64,000 nucleotides of DNA from Paenibacillus sp. 19GGS1-52 (GCF_022369515.1 NZ_CP059724.1:5456001-5520000); one strand, 5' to 3'. Counted from the stretch's first letter, positions 25,394 to 35,509 are shown. Made by a program: numbers and translations. Notes: a model not told the origin generated them from the sequence alone.

Positions 25394-26487
25394 TAGGTTA
25401 TCACCTTGCCGGTTTCTTCATCGAAAATATGAATAGCCTCAGAGTCAAGAGTAAGATAAACGCGTTCATCATACGTTACATTGAGCTCAGTTGGACTCAA
25501 TATACGAATAAAATTCATCGTGTTTTCACTATCTCCTAATACTACCTTGATCAATTTCTCCCGACCAAGCTGCTCCACCAGAACGACCTTAGCCGGAATT
25601 GTATTCTCCTGCGGCACTTTGGAAATCTGAATATGATGAGGCCTTGCCCCTAGGGCTACCTTTGATCCTTTAAATTCACTACTTAATTTTTTGGTCGATT
25701 GAATTTTATAAACAAAGCCATCTCCACTTAATATGCGTTCATTGCCGTTACGAAGGAAGTCACATTTTAATATATTCATCGGCGGATTGCCCATAAAGTG
25801 CGCGACAAACAAATTAACTGGTTTCATAAATAATTCTTCCGGTGTACCGTACTGCTGAATTTTCCCGTTTTGCAGGATCGCGATTTTATCGGCAACCGCC
25901 ATCGCTTCTTCCTGATCATGTGTCACTATTATCGTTGTAATTCCCAGTTTCAGCTGCAGTCGACGAATTTCATCGCGGACATCCACCTTTAAGCGTGCAT
26001 CGAGATTGGACATCGGTTCATCCAACAGCAGGAACAAGGGGTCTTTAGCAAGAGCTCGAGCCATCGCAACGCGCTGCTGCTGTCCACCTGAAAGCTGGCT
26101 TGGCATCCGATCGGTTAATTGATCAATTTGCAGCATAGCAGCAATCTCTTGGGCTTTTTGATATCGTTCCTTCTTCTTTACTTTACGTTGCTTTAACGGA
26201 AATGCGATATTATCGATCACCGACATATGAGGATAAAGGGCGTAACTTTGAAATACCATACCAATATCTCTATCCTTTGGTTCCACATCATTTACCATTT
26301 TTCCGTCAAAATAAACTTTCCCGCTGCTCGGTCGCAGAAGTCCGGCCAGGATCATTAACGTGGTGGACTTGCCGCAACCAGATGGTCCTAGTAGAGCGAC
26401 GAATTCACCTCGCTTAATATCCAAGCTGACATTTTCAAGCGCCGTTGTATCGCCAAATTTCTTCGATATTGCCTCTAGTTTTATCAT
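25393..26487 (-). CDS. ABC importer ATPase, MalK/UgpC type
   Basis: 364 aa. Walker A GPSGCGKSTT, Q-loop MVFQSYALYPHMSV, signature LSGGQQQRVAMARAL, Walker B FLLLDEPMSNLD and H-loop IVTHDQEEA appear in order. They are followed by a TOBE domain (about 240-360) with GARPHHIQIS, typical of sugar and glycerol-phosphate importers. The start overlaps the upstream permease stop as ATGA. It powers the importer encoded by the next three genes upstream. Because the same operon holds PhnW, PhnX and PbfA, the cargo is likely a phosphonate-bearing compound and not a plain sugar. Confidence 0.93.
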   Translation of the reverse strand: MIKLEAISKKFGDTTALENVSLDIKRGEFVALLGPSGCGKSTTLMILAGLLRPSSGKVYFDGKMVNDVEPKDRDIGMVFQSYALYPHMSVIDNIAFPLKQRKVKKKERYQKAQEIAAMLQIDQLTDRMPSQLSGGQQQRVAMARALAKDPLFLLLDEPMSNLDARLKVDVRDEIRRLQLKLGITTIIVTHDQEEAMAVADKIAILQNGKIQQYGTPEELFMKPVNLFVAHFMGNPPMNILKCDFLRNGNERILSGDGFVYKIQSTKKLSSEFKGSKVALGARPHHIQISKVPQENTIPAKVVLVEQLGREKLIKVVLGDSENTMNFIRILSPTELNVTYDERVYLTLDSEAIHIFDEETGKVIT

Positions 26488-27320
26488 ACGCCTTTGGAAC
26501 CTCCTATGGTCACCTTCATCATAGTACTTTGGGTGAATAGATAAAATATGCCGATCGGTATGGTATAGAAGAGTCCAATGGCTGTTATTAATCCAATATT
26601 CGTAACCTTATCATCATCCGTGAAAATAACTTTGGCCAAATATCCGGCCAGCGTCAACTTTGTGTTATCGAAAATAAACAGCTTAATTAGCAGCCATTCT
26701 CCATAAGCACCCATAAAAGCGTAGATGGCGATCGCAGAAATTCCTGACAGCATATTAGGAAGTATAATTTGATAAAGACATTTGAAACGACTGCATCCAT
26801 CAATCATGCCGGAAAATTCCAAGTCCCAGGATACTTCATCAAAGAATCCCTTTAGGATATAAACATGCCAAGGAATCATTCCTGCTGCAGATAGAACAAC
26901 AACCGCAAATACGGTATTGAGCAATCCTAAGTACATCATTATGAAAAAACTTGTGATCAACAGCGTAATGCCAGGAAATGACCCCATGATAAACAGAAAT
27001 TTCAAAGCAAATCCCTTGCCAAAAAAATTTAACCTAGAAAAGGCATACGCTGCTGGAATAGCGACAAGGAGGTCAATCACCGTGATAAGAAGCCCAAAAA
27101 CAACTGTGTTTAGCACAATCGGCCAAATGATGGGGAAACTTATTCCTTCAAGTTCAAATGACCTCGTTAGAAACTGCCAATTCGCCCAAGAAAATCTACC
27201 TGAGTTATAGTTGTATACAGACGATACAAATAACCAAATGATCATAAAAACGATAGGCAGCATTAAGAGGATCATAAAGAAATGAATCAGGTTCTTTTTG
27301 CTGAATTTCCATAAGTTCAT
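26484..27320 (-). CDS. ABC importer permease, MalG/UgpE type
   Basis: 278 aa with about six membrane helices, starting FFMILLMLPIVFMIIWLFVS near residue 15. The EAA-like loop is at about 180-200 (EFSGMIDGCSRFKCLYQIIL, then LP), which docks on the ATPase. The family belongs to the carbohydrate-uptake-1 group (MalG, UgpE). It overlaps the ATPase gene by 4 bp and follows the partner permease by 28 bp. Confidence 0.9.
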   Translation of the reverse strand: MNLWKFSKKNLIHFFMILLMLPIVFMIIWLFVSSVYNYNSGRFSWANWQFLTRSFELEGISFPIIWPIVLNTVVFGLLITVIDLLVAIPAAYAFSRLNFFGKGFALKFLFIMGSFPGITLLITSFFIMMYLGLLNTVFAVVVLSAAGMIPWHVYILKGFFDEVSWDLEFSGMIDGCSRFKCLYQIILPNMLSGISAIAIYAFMGAYGEWLLIKLFIFDNTKLTLAGYLAKVIFTDDDKVTNIGLITAIGLFYTIPIGIFYLFTQSTMMKVTIGGSKGV

Positions 27321-27348
27321 TGGGTTTCACCACTCTTATCTAGTTTGG

Positions 27349-28254
27349 TCAGTCTTCTATCCGGGGAGGACGAATCAGTTTATTGAAATCAAACAAGCGG
27401 AACAATAGCAGCGTTAGAAGAAGTGAAATGACCACGACAATGACCGATATGGCTGCGCCATATCCATATTCCAATCCATTAAATGCCTGCTGGTAACCAT
27501 AAAGAGCCAATGTTGTCGTATCCACCACCGGGCCGCCTCTTGTAGCAAGCAAAATAAAGTTATAACTTGCAAATAACCCAATCGTTGAAGTCACGGTAAC
27601 GTACATAATCGGCCATTTTAACGCAGGAAGAATGATGTCCCTAATAATCGATCGATCTTTGGCTCCATCTACCCTTGCTGCTCTATATACATCTTCGGGA
27701 ATGGAATTGATCGAAGCAGAGAATAGAATCATGCCTCCCGAAGCCCCTGAGATCACCCCGGCAATAATAATAATGAGCAGTCCTGCATCATTAAACCACG
27801 ATATCGGTTGTTCGAGTCCAAAGTACATTACCACTTTATTGGCAAATCCGCCTGGTGTCGGGTTAAATATATATTTCCAGAATACAACATACACTAAGCC
27901 AGGCATGGTGCTTGGAATTAGCCAAATGACACGATAAAGGGCACCTAATTTTTTATTCTTCACCAGATACTGTGTGCAAATGGCTAAGAGCAAGCTGAAG
28001 GCGACAGTAAGCACTAATGAGAAAAACACATAAATCAACGTTACCTTGATGATCGGCCATAAATTAATATCAGCAAGTATTCTTTGGAAGTTCCCAAACC
28101 CGATGAAATCGGCTTTCATCTTACGATCTAAATTGGTTGCGGCCATCCATAACGTTGCTAATGCAGGAATGACAAAGAACAGTAGGGTTAAGACAGCAAA
28201 CGGTGCCAAAAACAAATAGGGGTAAGATTTTTTTTTCAATCTAGCTAAATTCAT
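27349..28254 (-). CDS. ABC importer permease, MalF/UgpA type
   Basis: About 301 aa. The frame reaches 28305, but AGGAAGGGG lies about 6 nt before the ATG at 28252-28254 (MNLARLKKKSYPYLFLAPF). Six membrane helices are evident, the first at LFLAPFAVLTLLFFVIPA, and an EAA loop near YRAARVDGAKDRSIIRDIIL then LP. It pairs with the 26484-27320 permease. It is 98 bp downstream of the binding-protein gene on the same strand. Confidence 0.9.
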   Translation of the reverse strand: MNLARLKKKSYPYLFLAPFAVLTLLFFVIPALATLWMAATNLDRKMKADFIGFGNFQRILADINLWPIIKVTLIYVFFSLVLTVAFSLLLAICTQYLVKNKKLGALYRVIWLIPSTMPGLVYVVFWKYIFNPTPGGFANKVVMYFGLEQPISWFNDAGLLIIIIAGVISGASGGMILFSASINSIPEDVYRAARVDGAKDRSIIRDIILPALKWPIMYVTVTSTIGLFASYNFILLATRGGPVVDTTTLALYGYQQAFNGLEYGYGAAISVIVVVISLLLTLLLFRLFDFNKLIRPPRIED

Positions 28255-28352
28255 TGGCCCCTTCCTCTCTCCTATGTACGACTTGCAATTGGAGAGACTG
28301 AACAATCCTCACCTATGCAAGCCGTTGTTTCTTCTATTTTATTTACCGTTAT

Positions 28353-29747
28353 CTATCTGAAAATGACTTGATCCTGCTCAACACCTTGTTTATAATTTCC
28401 TTCGAATAACGCATAGGCTTCTTCTACCGTCGCACCTTTAACCATCAGTGCCTCAAGACCTTTAATTTGTTGTTGCAAATAACTAGGGTAGGCAAGATGC
28501 GGCGGACGTACTTTGGTATAATCCAACATGTAAGCTACATCATTTAAGAATCTGGACTCACTAAACCGTGGATCTTCCTGCCCCGATCTTGTTACTGGCA
28601 ACTTACCCGATGCAATGGTATGATCCATTTGTAAATTTGGAGCCATTGCTAATTCAATGATACGTTGTACATAAGGCATTTTCTTCTCATCTACCTTGGA
28701 ACTTACGTAATACAGACGCGGATTCGCCAGTGAACCCGGTTTACCACCCTTAATTCCAGCCGGAATCAGACTGAAGGTATTGTTGGCATAGAACCAATCC
28801 TCGAATTCCTTATCCGATTTCCCATAAGCTTCTTTCATATTATTGTAGGATCCGGTACCACCAATGAAAAACATGACATCCCCATTAACAAAATATCCAA
28901 ATCCAACATCTTCCAATGCGGCAAAATCCTTCGTGATTGCTCCACTATCAATTCCTTTTTTCCAAAAACTATAAGTATCTGTAATGCCTTTTTTATCAAA
29001 AATCACTTTACTTTGTTCCTGATCATAAGGCTCAAAGCCCATGATTTGATTGTTGATATCCTGAACACTGATGTTATCTAGTCCATCACTAACCAGGCCG
29101 TATTTCGTCACTTTTTTCTCAACGGCTTCAGTGGCAATGTTCAACATATCATCCATCGTAAAATCACCTTTAAGCACACGATCCGGAAGCCCCTTAATAT
29201 CAGCATCAGACCAACCCAGTGCTTTCAAAGCTGTTTTGTTTATATACAAAGGGGAAGCATCCATATCCTGGATCGCACCATATACATGTCCTTGGTATTC
29301 CATGATATCCCACAAATTTTTTGGAAGTGTTTTAAATACTTCCGAGTCCTTAAGCCAATCAATCGGTTGAATAAGTCCTGCATCCAATTCCCAGCCGATA
29401 TCCAGACTTGAATTCATGGAAATATCGCGCCATTGACCGGCTTGAGCCTGTAGAACAAGCTCATCATCACCCACGGCTGGCAAGATGTCTTCTACTACTT
29501 CAACATTTTTGCCTTCTGCAACTAACTCTGCATTTAATGCTTTAAAAGCGGCTGCATAGTTTAACATCCGAGCGCCGTAATCATCCTCGCCTACGCTAAT
29601 TTTAATAGTTTCTTTAGCACCAGCGTTTTGCTGAACATCTGCTGCAGAAGCTGTTTGTTCCCCAGTATTGTTATTCGCACTGCATGCTCCCAATACTAAA
29701 GTCAATCCTAGCAATACTACAAACAACATGGATAATTTGGTGCGCAT
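28353..29747 (-). CDS. Extracellular solute-binding lipoprotein of the importer
   Basis: About 464 aa; the ATG at 29745-29747 lies 8 nt from AAGGGG. The signal peptide ends in the lipobox LVLGACSANN, so the mature protein is membrane-anchored by Cys. The fold is the type-1 (sugar/UgpB) class, with VYGAIQDMDASPLYINKTAL and YFVNGDVMFFIGGTGSYN at positions typical of ligand-cleft segments. UgpB relatives bind glycerophosphodiesters, so a glycerol ester of an aminophosphonate is a reasonable ligand guess. The leader (29754-29900) holds three TTGTTGTTTT repeats. Confidence 0.88.
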   Translation of the reverse strand: MRTKLSMLFVVLLGLTLVLGACSANNNTGEQTASAADVQQNAGAKETIKISVGEDDYGARMLNYAAAFKALNAELVAEGKNVEVVEDILPAVGDDELVLQAQAGQWRDISMNSSLDIGWELDAGLIQPIDWLKDSEVFKTLPKNLWDIMEYQGHVYGAIQDMDASPLYINKTALKALGWSDADIKGLPDRVLKGDFTMDDMLNIATEAVEKKVTKYGLVSDGLDNISVQDINNQIMGFEPYDQEQSKVIFDKKGITDTYSFWKKGIDSGAITKDFAALEDVGFGYFVNGDVMFFIGGTGSYNNMKEAYGKSDKEFEDWFYANNTFSLIPAGIKGGKPGSLANPRLYYVSSKVDEKKMPYVQRIIELAMAPNLQMDHTIASGKLPVTRSGQEDPRFSESRFLNDVAYMLDYTKVRPPHLAYPSYLQQQIKGLEALMVKGATVEEAYALFEGNYKQGVEQDQVIFR

Positions 29748-29845
29748 TTTCATTTCCCCTTATCTCATTTTTTATACTCTCGTACAATATCAGTATAAGA
29801 TTGGAGTGTCATAAGAGGATTAATTCCACGTTAAATATATGTTTT

Positions 29846-29900
29846 CTTGTTGTTTTATTATTGCTTTCTTGTTGTTTTATGCTATTTTCCTGTTGTTTAT
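29846..29900. promoter_or_regulatory. Three direct repeats upstream of the binding-protein gene
   Basis: CTTGTTGTTTTA at 29846-29857 and again at 29868-29879, then CCTGTTGTTTAT at 29889-29900, with spacings of 22 and 21 bp. They lie between pbfA and the binding-protein gene. A weak SigA-like promoter can be drawn closer to the gene (ATGACA, 17 bp, TATTGT on the minus strand). The repeat matches the one at the operon start and is a candidate operator for the DeoR regulator. Confidence 0.55.
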
Positions 29901-31255
29901 GGTGTGAAAACTTCTGAAATCGCCTTTTCAATATAATAAAGGGCCTGTTCCAGCTGTTCTTGGGTCGTAATTAGGGGCGGAACCAAGGTTAATACGTTGC
30001 CATTAGAAACCTTAAAGCTTAAACCCATCTCCATACAGCGGTACATAACCTTTTCAGCGCCCTCTACTGCCTCTTCCTTCGTTTGGCGATCAGTAACTAA
30101 CTCAATTGCCGCGAGCATTCCAATCACTCGAACATCCCCAATGACTTCATGTCTATTCTTCATAGCCATCAGCTCCCGCTCTAGAACAACACCCATTCGC
30201 TCAGCGTGTTCAAGTAGTCCGTTCTGCTCAATATATTCGATTGTCGCCAAAGCAGCGGCACAACCCACAGAGCTCTTCTCATGGGTATAATGCCCGAGGG
30301 AAATATCGTGAGCAACATCCAAGCCTTCACGAGCAATAATGCCCGCCATTGGAAATAATCCGCCTCCAAGTCCTTTTCCAATAACAACAATATCCGGAAT
30401 AATATCGTAATGCTCGTGAACGAACATTTTGCCTGTTCTCCCGAGTGCTGTCGGAATTTCGTCCAACACTAGCAGAACACCGTATTGATCGCATAATTGA
30501 CGTAACCGTTGGAAGTACGCTTTGGGTGGAATCTGAACATCTGTGCTGCGGACCGGCTCCATGATGACTGCTCCAACATCGGTCTCCCGCTTCAGCATAT
30601 ACTCGAGATAATCAAGCGTTTTCGAGCCGTCATGATCGGCATCTCCGTAGAAACTGCGATAGGAATTATAGGGCATCATATGCTCTGTTCCTGGTAACAG
30701 AGGGCCCATGTGGTTTCGAAATATGCCCTCTCCTCCTACAGAAATCGCATCTAGGCTAGCACCGTGGAAGGAGTCCCAAGTAGAGATTGTTTTGAAATTG
30801 CCCGTTGCTTTACGAACAAGCTTCATGGCAATTCCAATGGCACTTGTACCACCAGGTGTGAATAGCACCTTATTCAGATCACCTGGCGCCAACTCAACAA
30901 GCTTGCGTGCCAATTGAACCGCAACCGGATTCGTATAACGCCGTGGCAGAAAAGGTAGATCATCCATTTGCTTCTTAACGGCATCGATAACATAACTGTT
31001 CTTATATCCAACCTGATGCACGCTGTTGCCGTGAAAGTCCATATATTTGCGACCGTCTAAATCTTCTAAATAGATGCCTTCCGCATTGGTTATCACATTC
31101 AGACAAGGCGAAGACATCGATTGATGCAGAAAGTAACGACTGTCTTCTTCTAGAACATCCCTAGTTTGGCGACTTAAATGTGATTCTTGCCAGCGCTCGC
31201 GTTCTATCGATAGATTAATATCTCCTTCAGTTCTCTGATATGCTTTAATATCCAT
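29897..31255 (-). CDS. pbfA: (R)-1-hydroxy-2-aminoethylphosphonate ammonia-lyase
   Basis: About 452 aa; the frame extends to 31375, but GGAGGCAGACCTC precedes the ATG at 31253-31255 (MDIKAYQRTEG). It has the class-III aminotransferase fold: MDFHGNSVHQVGYKN, TPGGTSAIGIAMKL, STWDSFHGASLDA, LLVLDEIPTALGRTGKM and the PLP Lys in VIGKGLGGGLFPMAGI. A class-III PLP protein in operon with phnW and phnX is characteristic of PbfA, which removes ammonia from (R)-1-hydroxy-2-aminoethylphosphonate to give phosphonoacetaldehyde for PhnX. An ordinary aminotransferase is the alternative. It overlaps phnX by 11 bp. Confidence 0.8.
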   Translation of the reverse strand: MDIKAYQRTEGDINLSIERERWQESHLSRQTRDVLEEDSRYFLHQSMSSPCLNVITNAEGIYLEDLDGRKYMDFHGNSVHQVGYKNSYVIDAVKKQMDDLPFLPRRYTNPVAVQLARKLVELAPGDLNKVLFTPGGTSAIGIAMKLVRKATGNFKTISTWDSFHGASLDAISVGGEGIFRNHMGPLLPGTEHMMPYNSYRSFYGDADHDGSKTLDYLEYMLKRETDVGAVIMEPVRSTDVQIPPKAYFQRLRQLCDQYGVLLVLDEIPTALGRTGKMFVHEHYDIIPDIVVIGKGLGGGLFPMAGIIAREGLDVAHDISLGHYTHEKSSVGCAAALATIEYIEQNGLLEHAERMGVVLERELMAMKNRHEVIGDVRVIGMLAAIELVTDRQTKEEAVEGAEKVMYRCMEMGLSFKVSNGNVLTLVPPLITTQEQLEQALYYIEKAISEVFTP

Positions 31256-32054
31256 GAGGTCTGCCTCCTCCCAGCAAAGTGATGTTAATGGCTTCGATGA
31301 GTTTAGGCAGTTGTGACATATCCTCGATGACATAATGCGCTCCGTACTCCATAAACTGCTGCTTGGCTGCTTCAACTAGGTTCTTCAAAGTAGCTGGCTC
31401 CATCTCGTTAACTTCTTCCTGCGTCAAACCTAATATAGAGCTGCCTTTAACGATGCCAACTGCCCATACCCCGGCGTTTCTGGCCTCTTGCATGTCTGAC
31501 TTCGTATCTCCGACTTTAACGATTTGTGAAGGCATACCCAGATCCAGTTGAATCATATTGGCGTAGATCATATAAGGATACGGACGTCCTCTGCCCTTGA
31601 CCGAATCAGGAGTCAGCCAGTAATCTGGTGCGTAACCGTTCAGCTCTGCCTTGCTTGCGACTATTTGCATCATGGCGTCGTTATATCCTGTCGTCCCACC
31701 AATCCGCAACCCTAATCCCCTAAGCTGCTGCACAGTATCGACAACATGCTCAATAGGTTCGGCGAATCGAGGTAAGATTTCAAGCAATTTGGGTTCAAAA
31801 GCATCGTGTAACTGATCCACATCGCTATCGGTGAATGGACGCTCCATCTTTTCTTCAAACAATCTGCTTATCCGCGGCATTTCCAGCATCATTTTAATAT
31901 GATCCCATTTCAAGGACCCCATTGGTGCCCGTACTTCTTCTATTGTTGGTTCGATTCCTATCATTCGGAAAATATCGAAGAACACATGCACGGGAGCCAT
32001 ACATCCATAATCAACCGTTGTTCCTGCCCAATCCAAAATAACACCTTGTACTTT
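31245..32054 (-). CDS. phnX: Phosphonoacetaldehyde hydrolase (phosphonatase)
   Basis: About 269 aa, taking the ATG at 32052-32054 (MKVQGVILDWAGTTVDYG), 20 bp past the phnW stop. HAD motif I is LDWAGTTVD (nucleophilic Asp). MGSLKWDHIKMML supplies the Lys that forms a Schiff base with the aldehyde in this family. GGTTGYNDAM and VGDTKSDMQEARNAG are later HAD motifs. It cleaves the C-P bond of phosphonoacetaldehyde to acetaldehyde and phosphate. It sits between phnW and pbfA, whose products both feed it. Confidence 0.95.
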   Translation of the reverse strand, partial: KVQGVILDWAGTTVDYGCMAPVHVFFDIFRMIGIEPTIEEVRAPMGSLKWDHIKMMLEMPRISRLFEEKMERPFTDSDVDQLHDAFEPKLLEILPRFAEPIEHVVDTVQQLRGLGLRIGGTTGYNDAMMQIVASKAELNGYAPDYWLTPDSVKGRGRPYPYMIYANMIQLDLGMPSQIVKVGDTKSDMQEARNAGVWAVGIVKGSSILGLTQEEVNEMEPATLKNLVEAAKQQFMEYGAHYVIEDMSQLPKLIEAINITLLGGGRPHGY

Positions 32055-32076
32055 CATAAGTTCTTCGCCCCCCGAT

Positions 32077-33180
32077 TCATTCCCCATTGTTTGTCGCATA
32101 GGATAATATTGCCGCACACAGACTTACCATATCTTCTACATGTACATCTCCAATTGAACCGATTCGGAATACCTGTGTGTCGCTTAATTTACCAGGATAG
32201 ATTACATACCCTTGCTCTTTAAGAAAAAGATACATAGACTCAAAGGTAAAATGTTCTAAGTCCGGATACAAAAACGTGGTGATAATCGGTGATTGCAGCG
32301 CTTCCGGCAGGTAGGCCTTAAATCCTGCATGCTCCATTAAACGAACTAACGTTTGTTGATTCTCAAGGTATCTTGCATAACGCCGCTCTACTCCGCCCTC
32401 TGCTTCTAATTCAAGCAAGGCCTGATAGAAGGCCCGTACCACATGCGTCGGAGAGGTGAACCGCCATTTCCCCTCCTCTTGATCCATCACTTGCCATTGA
32501 TCATATAGATCTAAGGATAATGACCTTGCATTATCCTTACACTTGGCCAATTCTTCCTTTTTACTGAGAATAAAACTGAAGCCAGGTACGCCTTGAATAC
32601 ATTTATTCGAGCTGCTAATCAGATAATCAATGCCCCACTTCTCAACTTCTATTGCAAGGCCTCCGAAGCTGCTCATCGCATCTACAATCGCTATTTTTCC
32701 GTGCCTCTTTATCGTGTGTACCAGCTGTTCGAGCGGATTTAGAATACCTGTTGTTGTCTCACAATGTACGAAGGCCACATGGGTAATCGCTGTATCCTGC
32801 TCCATAACGGCATTCACTTGCTCTACATCAACCCTTTGATTCGGGGCAAATTCTAAAGTTCTGTAACTGATTCCGAGTACCCGCGCAATTTCCTCGATCC
32901 GTGTGCCATACACTCCATTAGCCAGAATGAGGAGTTTTCCTGCCTGAGGAATCACTGTGCCAATCGTTGCTTCGATTCCGAAGGTTCCACTTCCTTGCAT
33001 TAACACTGACGTATAACGGGTTTCAGAGGCCCTGCCTAAATGAAGCAATTTGCTGCGAATCAACTGAACGATATGTTTATAAGTATCATCCCAGGTACAC
33101 CAATCCTTCAGCATCACTGCTTTGACGGAAGGTGTTGTTGATAGCGGGCCCGGTGTTAATAATAAATAGTGTTCTCTCAT
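32077..33180 (-). CDS. phnW: 2-aminoethylphosphonate-pyruvate aminotransferase
   Basis: 367 aa, ATG behind GTAGGAGGTACTTCA. It begins YLLLTPGPLSTTPSVKAVML, has MQGSGTFGIEA, FVHCETTTGILNPL, IVDAMSSFGG and the PLP Lys in ISSSNKCIQGVPGFSF, all typical of PhnW in the class-V aminotransferases. It converts 2-aminoethylphosphonate and pyruvate to phosphonoacetaldehyde and alanine. Usual family length. First of the three C-P degradation genes, 11 bp downstream of the MATE gene. Confidence 0.95.
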   Translation of the reverse strand: MREHYLLLTPGPLSTTPSVKAVMLKDWCTWDDTYKHIVQLIRSKLLHLGRASETRYTSVLMQGSGTFGIEATIGTVIPQAGKLLILANGVYGTRIEEIARVLGISYRTLEFAPNQRVDVEQVNAVMEQDTAITHVAFVHCETTTGILNPLEQLVHTIKRHGKIAIVDAMSSFGGLAIEVEKWGIDYLISSSNKCIQGVPGFSFILSKKEELAKCKDNARSLSLDLYDQWQVMDQEEGKWRFTSPTHVVRAFYQALLELEAEGGVERRYARYLENQQTLVRLMEHAGFKAYLPEALQSPIITTFLYPDLEHFTFESMYLFLKEQGYVIYPGKLSDTQVFRIGSIGDVHVEDMVSLCAAILSYATNNGE

Positions 33181-33191
33181 TGAAGTACCTC

Positions 33192-34544
33192 CTACATATT
33201 GCGGACAAGATTTCTAGCCCATTTATTCGATCTATATCTGAAATATCCAATTCCAGCCTTCGCAACTTCCTCGAAGACGAACATCATATACACGATCTCG
33301 ACGGACAGGTGAAAGATATACACTCCGGCAAATACTAACGGCAGGGCAATCAGCCATGTGGTGACCAAAATCAACTTCATCGTGTATAGATTATCGCCGC
33401 CTGCTCTGAACATTCCGACAATCCACAGGTTGTTTAAGAAGAACATGATCATGACTACGGCTTGAATAACCATCACATTACGGAATGAGGTTTGTACCGC
33501 TACACTAATATTGGGGAATAGATATACAATGTACGGATTTAACAGCAGAATAAGAGCTCCTACGATTACACCCGAATAGAGGGCAATCCGTGTAAATTTA
33601 CGTGCATAGATAAGGTATTCGCCCGAATCGACTTGACTGAGCTTCTCGCCAATCATGACTCTAGCCGCGTACGCAAATCCGAAAATCCCGATCATGAAAT
33701 ATCCGTTAAACGTGAGGGCTAATTGATAAGTAGCTAGTGCTGCGACTCCTAAATGACCGAATGCTATCGCATATAACATATTCCCAACTGACCACAGGCC
33801 TTCATGGAACAAGAGCGGCAGTGTTGTTCTATATATTTCCCGGATAAATGGCCACCGAATGGAGAGTATTTCTGTCAGAGTGACGTTGAAATAATATTTG
33901 TTCCAATAGACGTAACCTAATAGAATAATCGCACTGAGCATAGATGACACTAAGCTTGACCAAGCGGCTCCAACAATACCGTACCTAGGAAAACCAAACT
34001 TCCCATAAATAAGCGCATAATCTAGTAAAATATTGACGAACATAGCCATAATCCCAACAATCAGAGTCAATTTCACCTTACCAATAGAACCCAGTGCGTT
34101 GCTATATACATCCTTGATAGCGTTAATCAGAAAAACGAATGCGATCACAGATAAATAGTGGATGCCATATGCGATGGCCGCTTCATCTTTTATAAAAAGG
34201 GAGATTAGCGGTCCTTTAAACATAGACACAAGCATAAATACAATGGATGAAAGAATGAGACTTGAGATAAGCATGAGACCAAACGATTTTTTAACATTCA
34301 TAAAATCTTCTTTGCCGAAAAATTGCGTAATATAGGCCGAAATCCCATAAATTGCGGTAAGAAGCATCCCGAGAATAAAGCTGATTTGACCCACCGCAGC
34401 GGTTATGGCAATCGCAGTGTCCCCTAACCCTCCAACCATTAGCGTATTGATCAAAGAAAATGAATTTCCAAGTAGCATCTGAAGTATGGAGGGGATGACC
34501 AGTCTCTTCATGTCTTTACGAAATTGCATATCTAAAGCGTTCAT
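33192..34544 (-). CDS. MATE-family multidrug/metabolite exporter
   Basis: 450 aa with about 12 membrane helices in two related halves. The first half opens KRLVIPSILQMLLGNSFSLI followed by NTLMVGGLGDTAIAITAAVG, the conserved MATE opening. The family exchanges Na+ or H+ for organic cations and other metabolites. It starts 8 bp after the first PHP gene in the operon. A phosphonate operon with a MATE protein is unusual; it may export an amine or a by-product, or protect from a phosphonate antibiotic. This is inference. Confidence 0.88.
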   Translation of the reverse strand: MNALDMQFRKDMKRLVIPSILQMLLGNSFSLINTLMVGGLGDTAIAITAAVGQISFILGMLLTAIYGISAYITQFFGKEDFMNVKKSFGLMLISSLILSSIVFMLVSMFKGPLISLFIKDEAAIAYGIHYLSVIAFVFLINAIKDVYSNALGSIGKVKLTLIVGIMAMFVNILLDYALIYGKFGFPRYGIVGAAWSSLVSSMLSAIILLGYVYWNKYYFNVTLTEILSIRWPFIREIYRTTLPLLFHEGLWSVGNMLYAIAFGHLGVAALATYQLALTFNGYFMIGIFGFAYAARVMIGEKLSQVDSGEYLIYARKFTRIALYSGVIVGALILLLNPYIVYLFPNISVAVQTSFRNVMVIQAVVMIMFFLNNLWIVGMFRAGGDNLYTMKLILVTTWLIALPLVFAGVYIFHLSVEIVYMMFVFEEVAKAGIGYFRYRSNKWARNLVRNM

Positions 34545-34552
34545 CTATGCCC

Positions 34553-35509
34553 CTACTGCAATTCATCCGGGAAAATTGGATTGGACCAAGCGATATTCCC
34601 TTCGAAATCGATGCATTCCACGCGAATATACTGTTCATCGCCTTTGATCCTGAACTCGCCACTGCTAATGGGAGAAGCATCTTTGTTATATAACGCACGC
34701 CCATTGAATGGATGAGTAATAAATTTGATGAACTTTACCGGTGAGCATTTGACTTGTAAGAAGCCATTCTCGACCCGCAAATCCTGAATTTCCGGACCGT
34801 TTGAGGAATAGAAATGACCGCTCTTTAGCGAGGAGATCAACGATTGCTGCTCCAGCTTCTCTCCATCGACAGTAATCCATCCACCAAAAAATTCTGAAAT
34901 AACGTCATCTATTAGTCCCCCATGAGCATCATCTGCAGCAATACCGAACACTTTACGCCCGTTCTTCAATAAATAATCCCAATGGCGAACGCCGTAACCG
35001 ACCGCTTCATCGATTTCGGACTGATGATTATAAATTTCAACTGCGAAATAGTCTTCTAGCTTCAGCAAATCCTGAGCGAGATTTCTGGACCACTCCGGAT
35101 GATTCATAATAATCAAATTCCCTTTATCCCTCATCTCATTAATCAGGCTCTGGATCGTATCCAAGCTTTCATAATCCGGCTTCGCATGTTCCTCATCGTG
35201 CTCAAATTCACAGTCCGAGCCTAGCGATTTATCGAGAAGCCCGTGGATATGGTATTGTTGGCCGGTATCCTTCCAGCTCATTTCGCAGGCCATTTCATAA
35301 CCATCCAACATGATAAATTTTTCATCATCATAGCTATCCGATTTGAAATAAATTTCATGATCACTTAAACACATGAAGTCATAGCCCTTTTTCTTATAGG
35401 CGTCGATTACAACCTCAGGGGCATATTGCCCATCGCTGCGAGTAGAATGTGTATGGAGATTCCCTTTAAATTTGCGCTTACGCTCGTCTAGATAGATCTT
35501 TGATTGCAT
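34553..35509 (-). CDS. PHP-domain metallohydrolase (CehA/McbA type), second copy
   Basis: 318 aa. PHP motifs: GNLHTHSTRSDGQYAPEVVI (HxH and Asp), FMCLSDHEIYF, LIIMNHPEWS, VEIYNHQSE and FGIAADDAHGG. The C-terminal part has SSLKSGHFYSSNGPEIQDL, as in CehA/McbA-like proteins. These enzymes use a metal cluster to cleave phosphate or other esters. It is clearly a paralogue of the next gene upstream, 2 bp away. No signal peptide, so it is cytoplasmic. It probably acts on the imported compound. Confidence 0.85.
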   Translation of the reverse strand: MQSKIYLDERKRKFKGNLHTHSTRSDGQYAPEVVIDAYKKKGYDFMCLSDHEIYFKSDSYDDEKFIMLDGYEMACEMSWKDTGQQYHIHGLLDKSLGSDCEFEHDEEHAKPDYESLDTIQSLINEMRDKGNLIIMNHPEWSRNLAQDLLKLEDYFAVEIYNHQSEIDEAVGYGVRHWDYLLKNGRKVFGIAADDAHGGLIDDVISEFFGGWITVDGEKLEQQSLISSLKSGHFYSSNGPEIQDLRVENGFLQVKCSPVKFIKFITHPFNGRALYNKDASPISSGEFRIKGDEQYIRVECIDFEGNIAWSNPIFPDELQ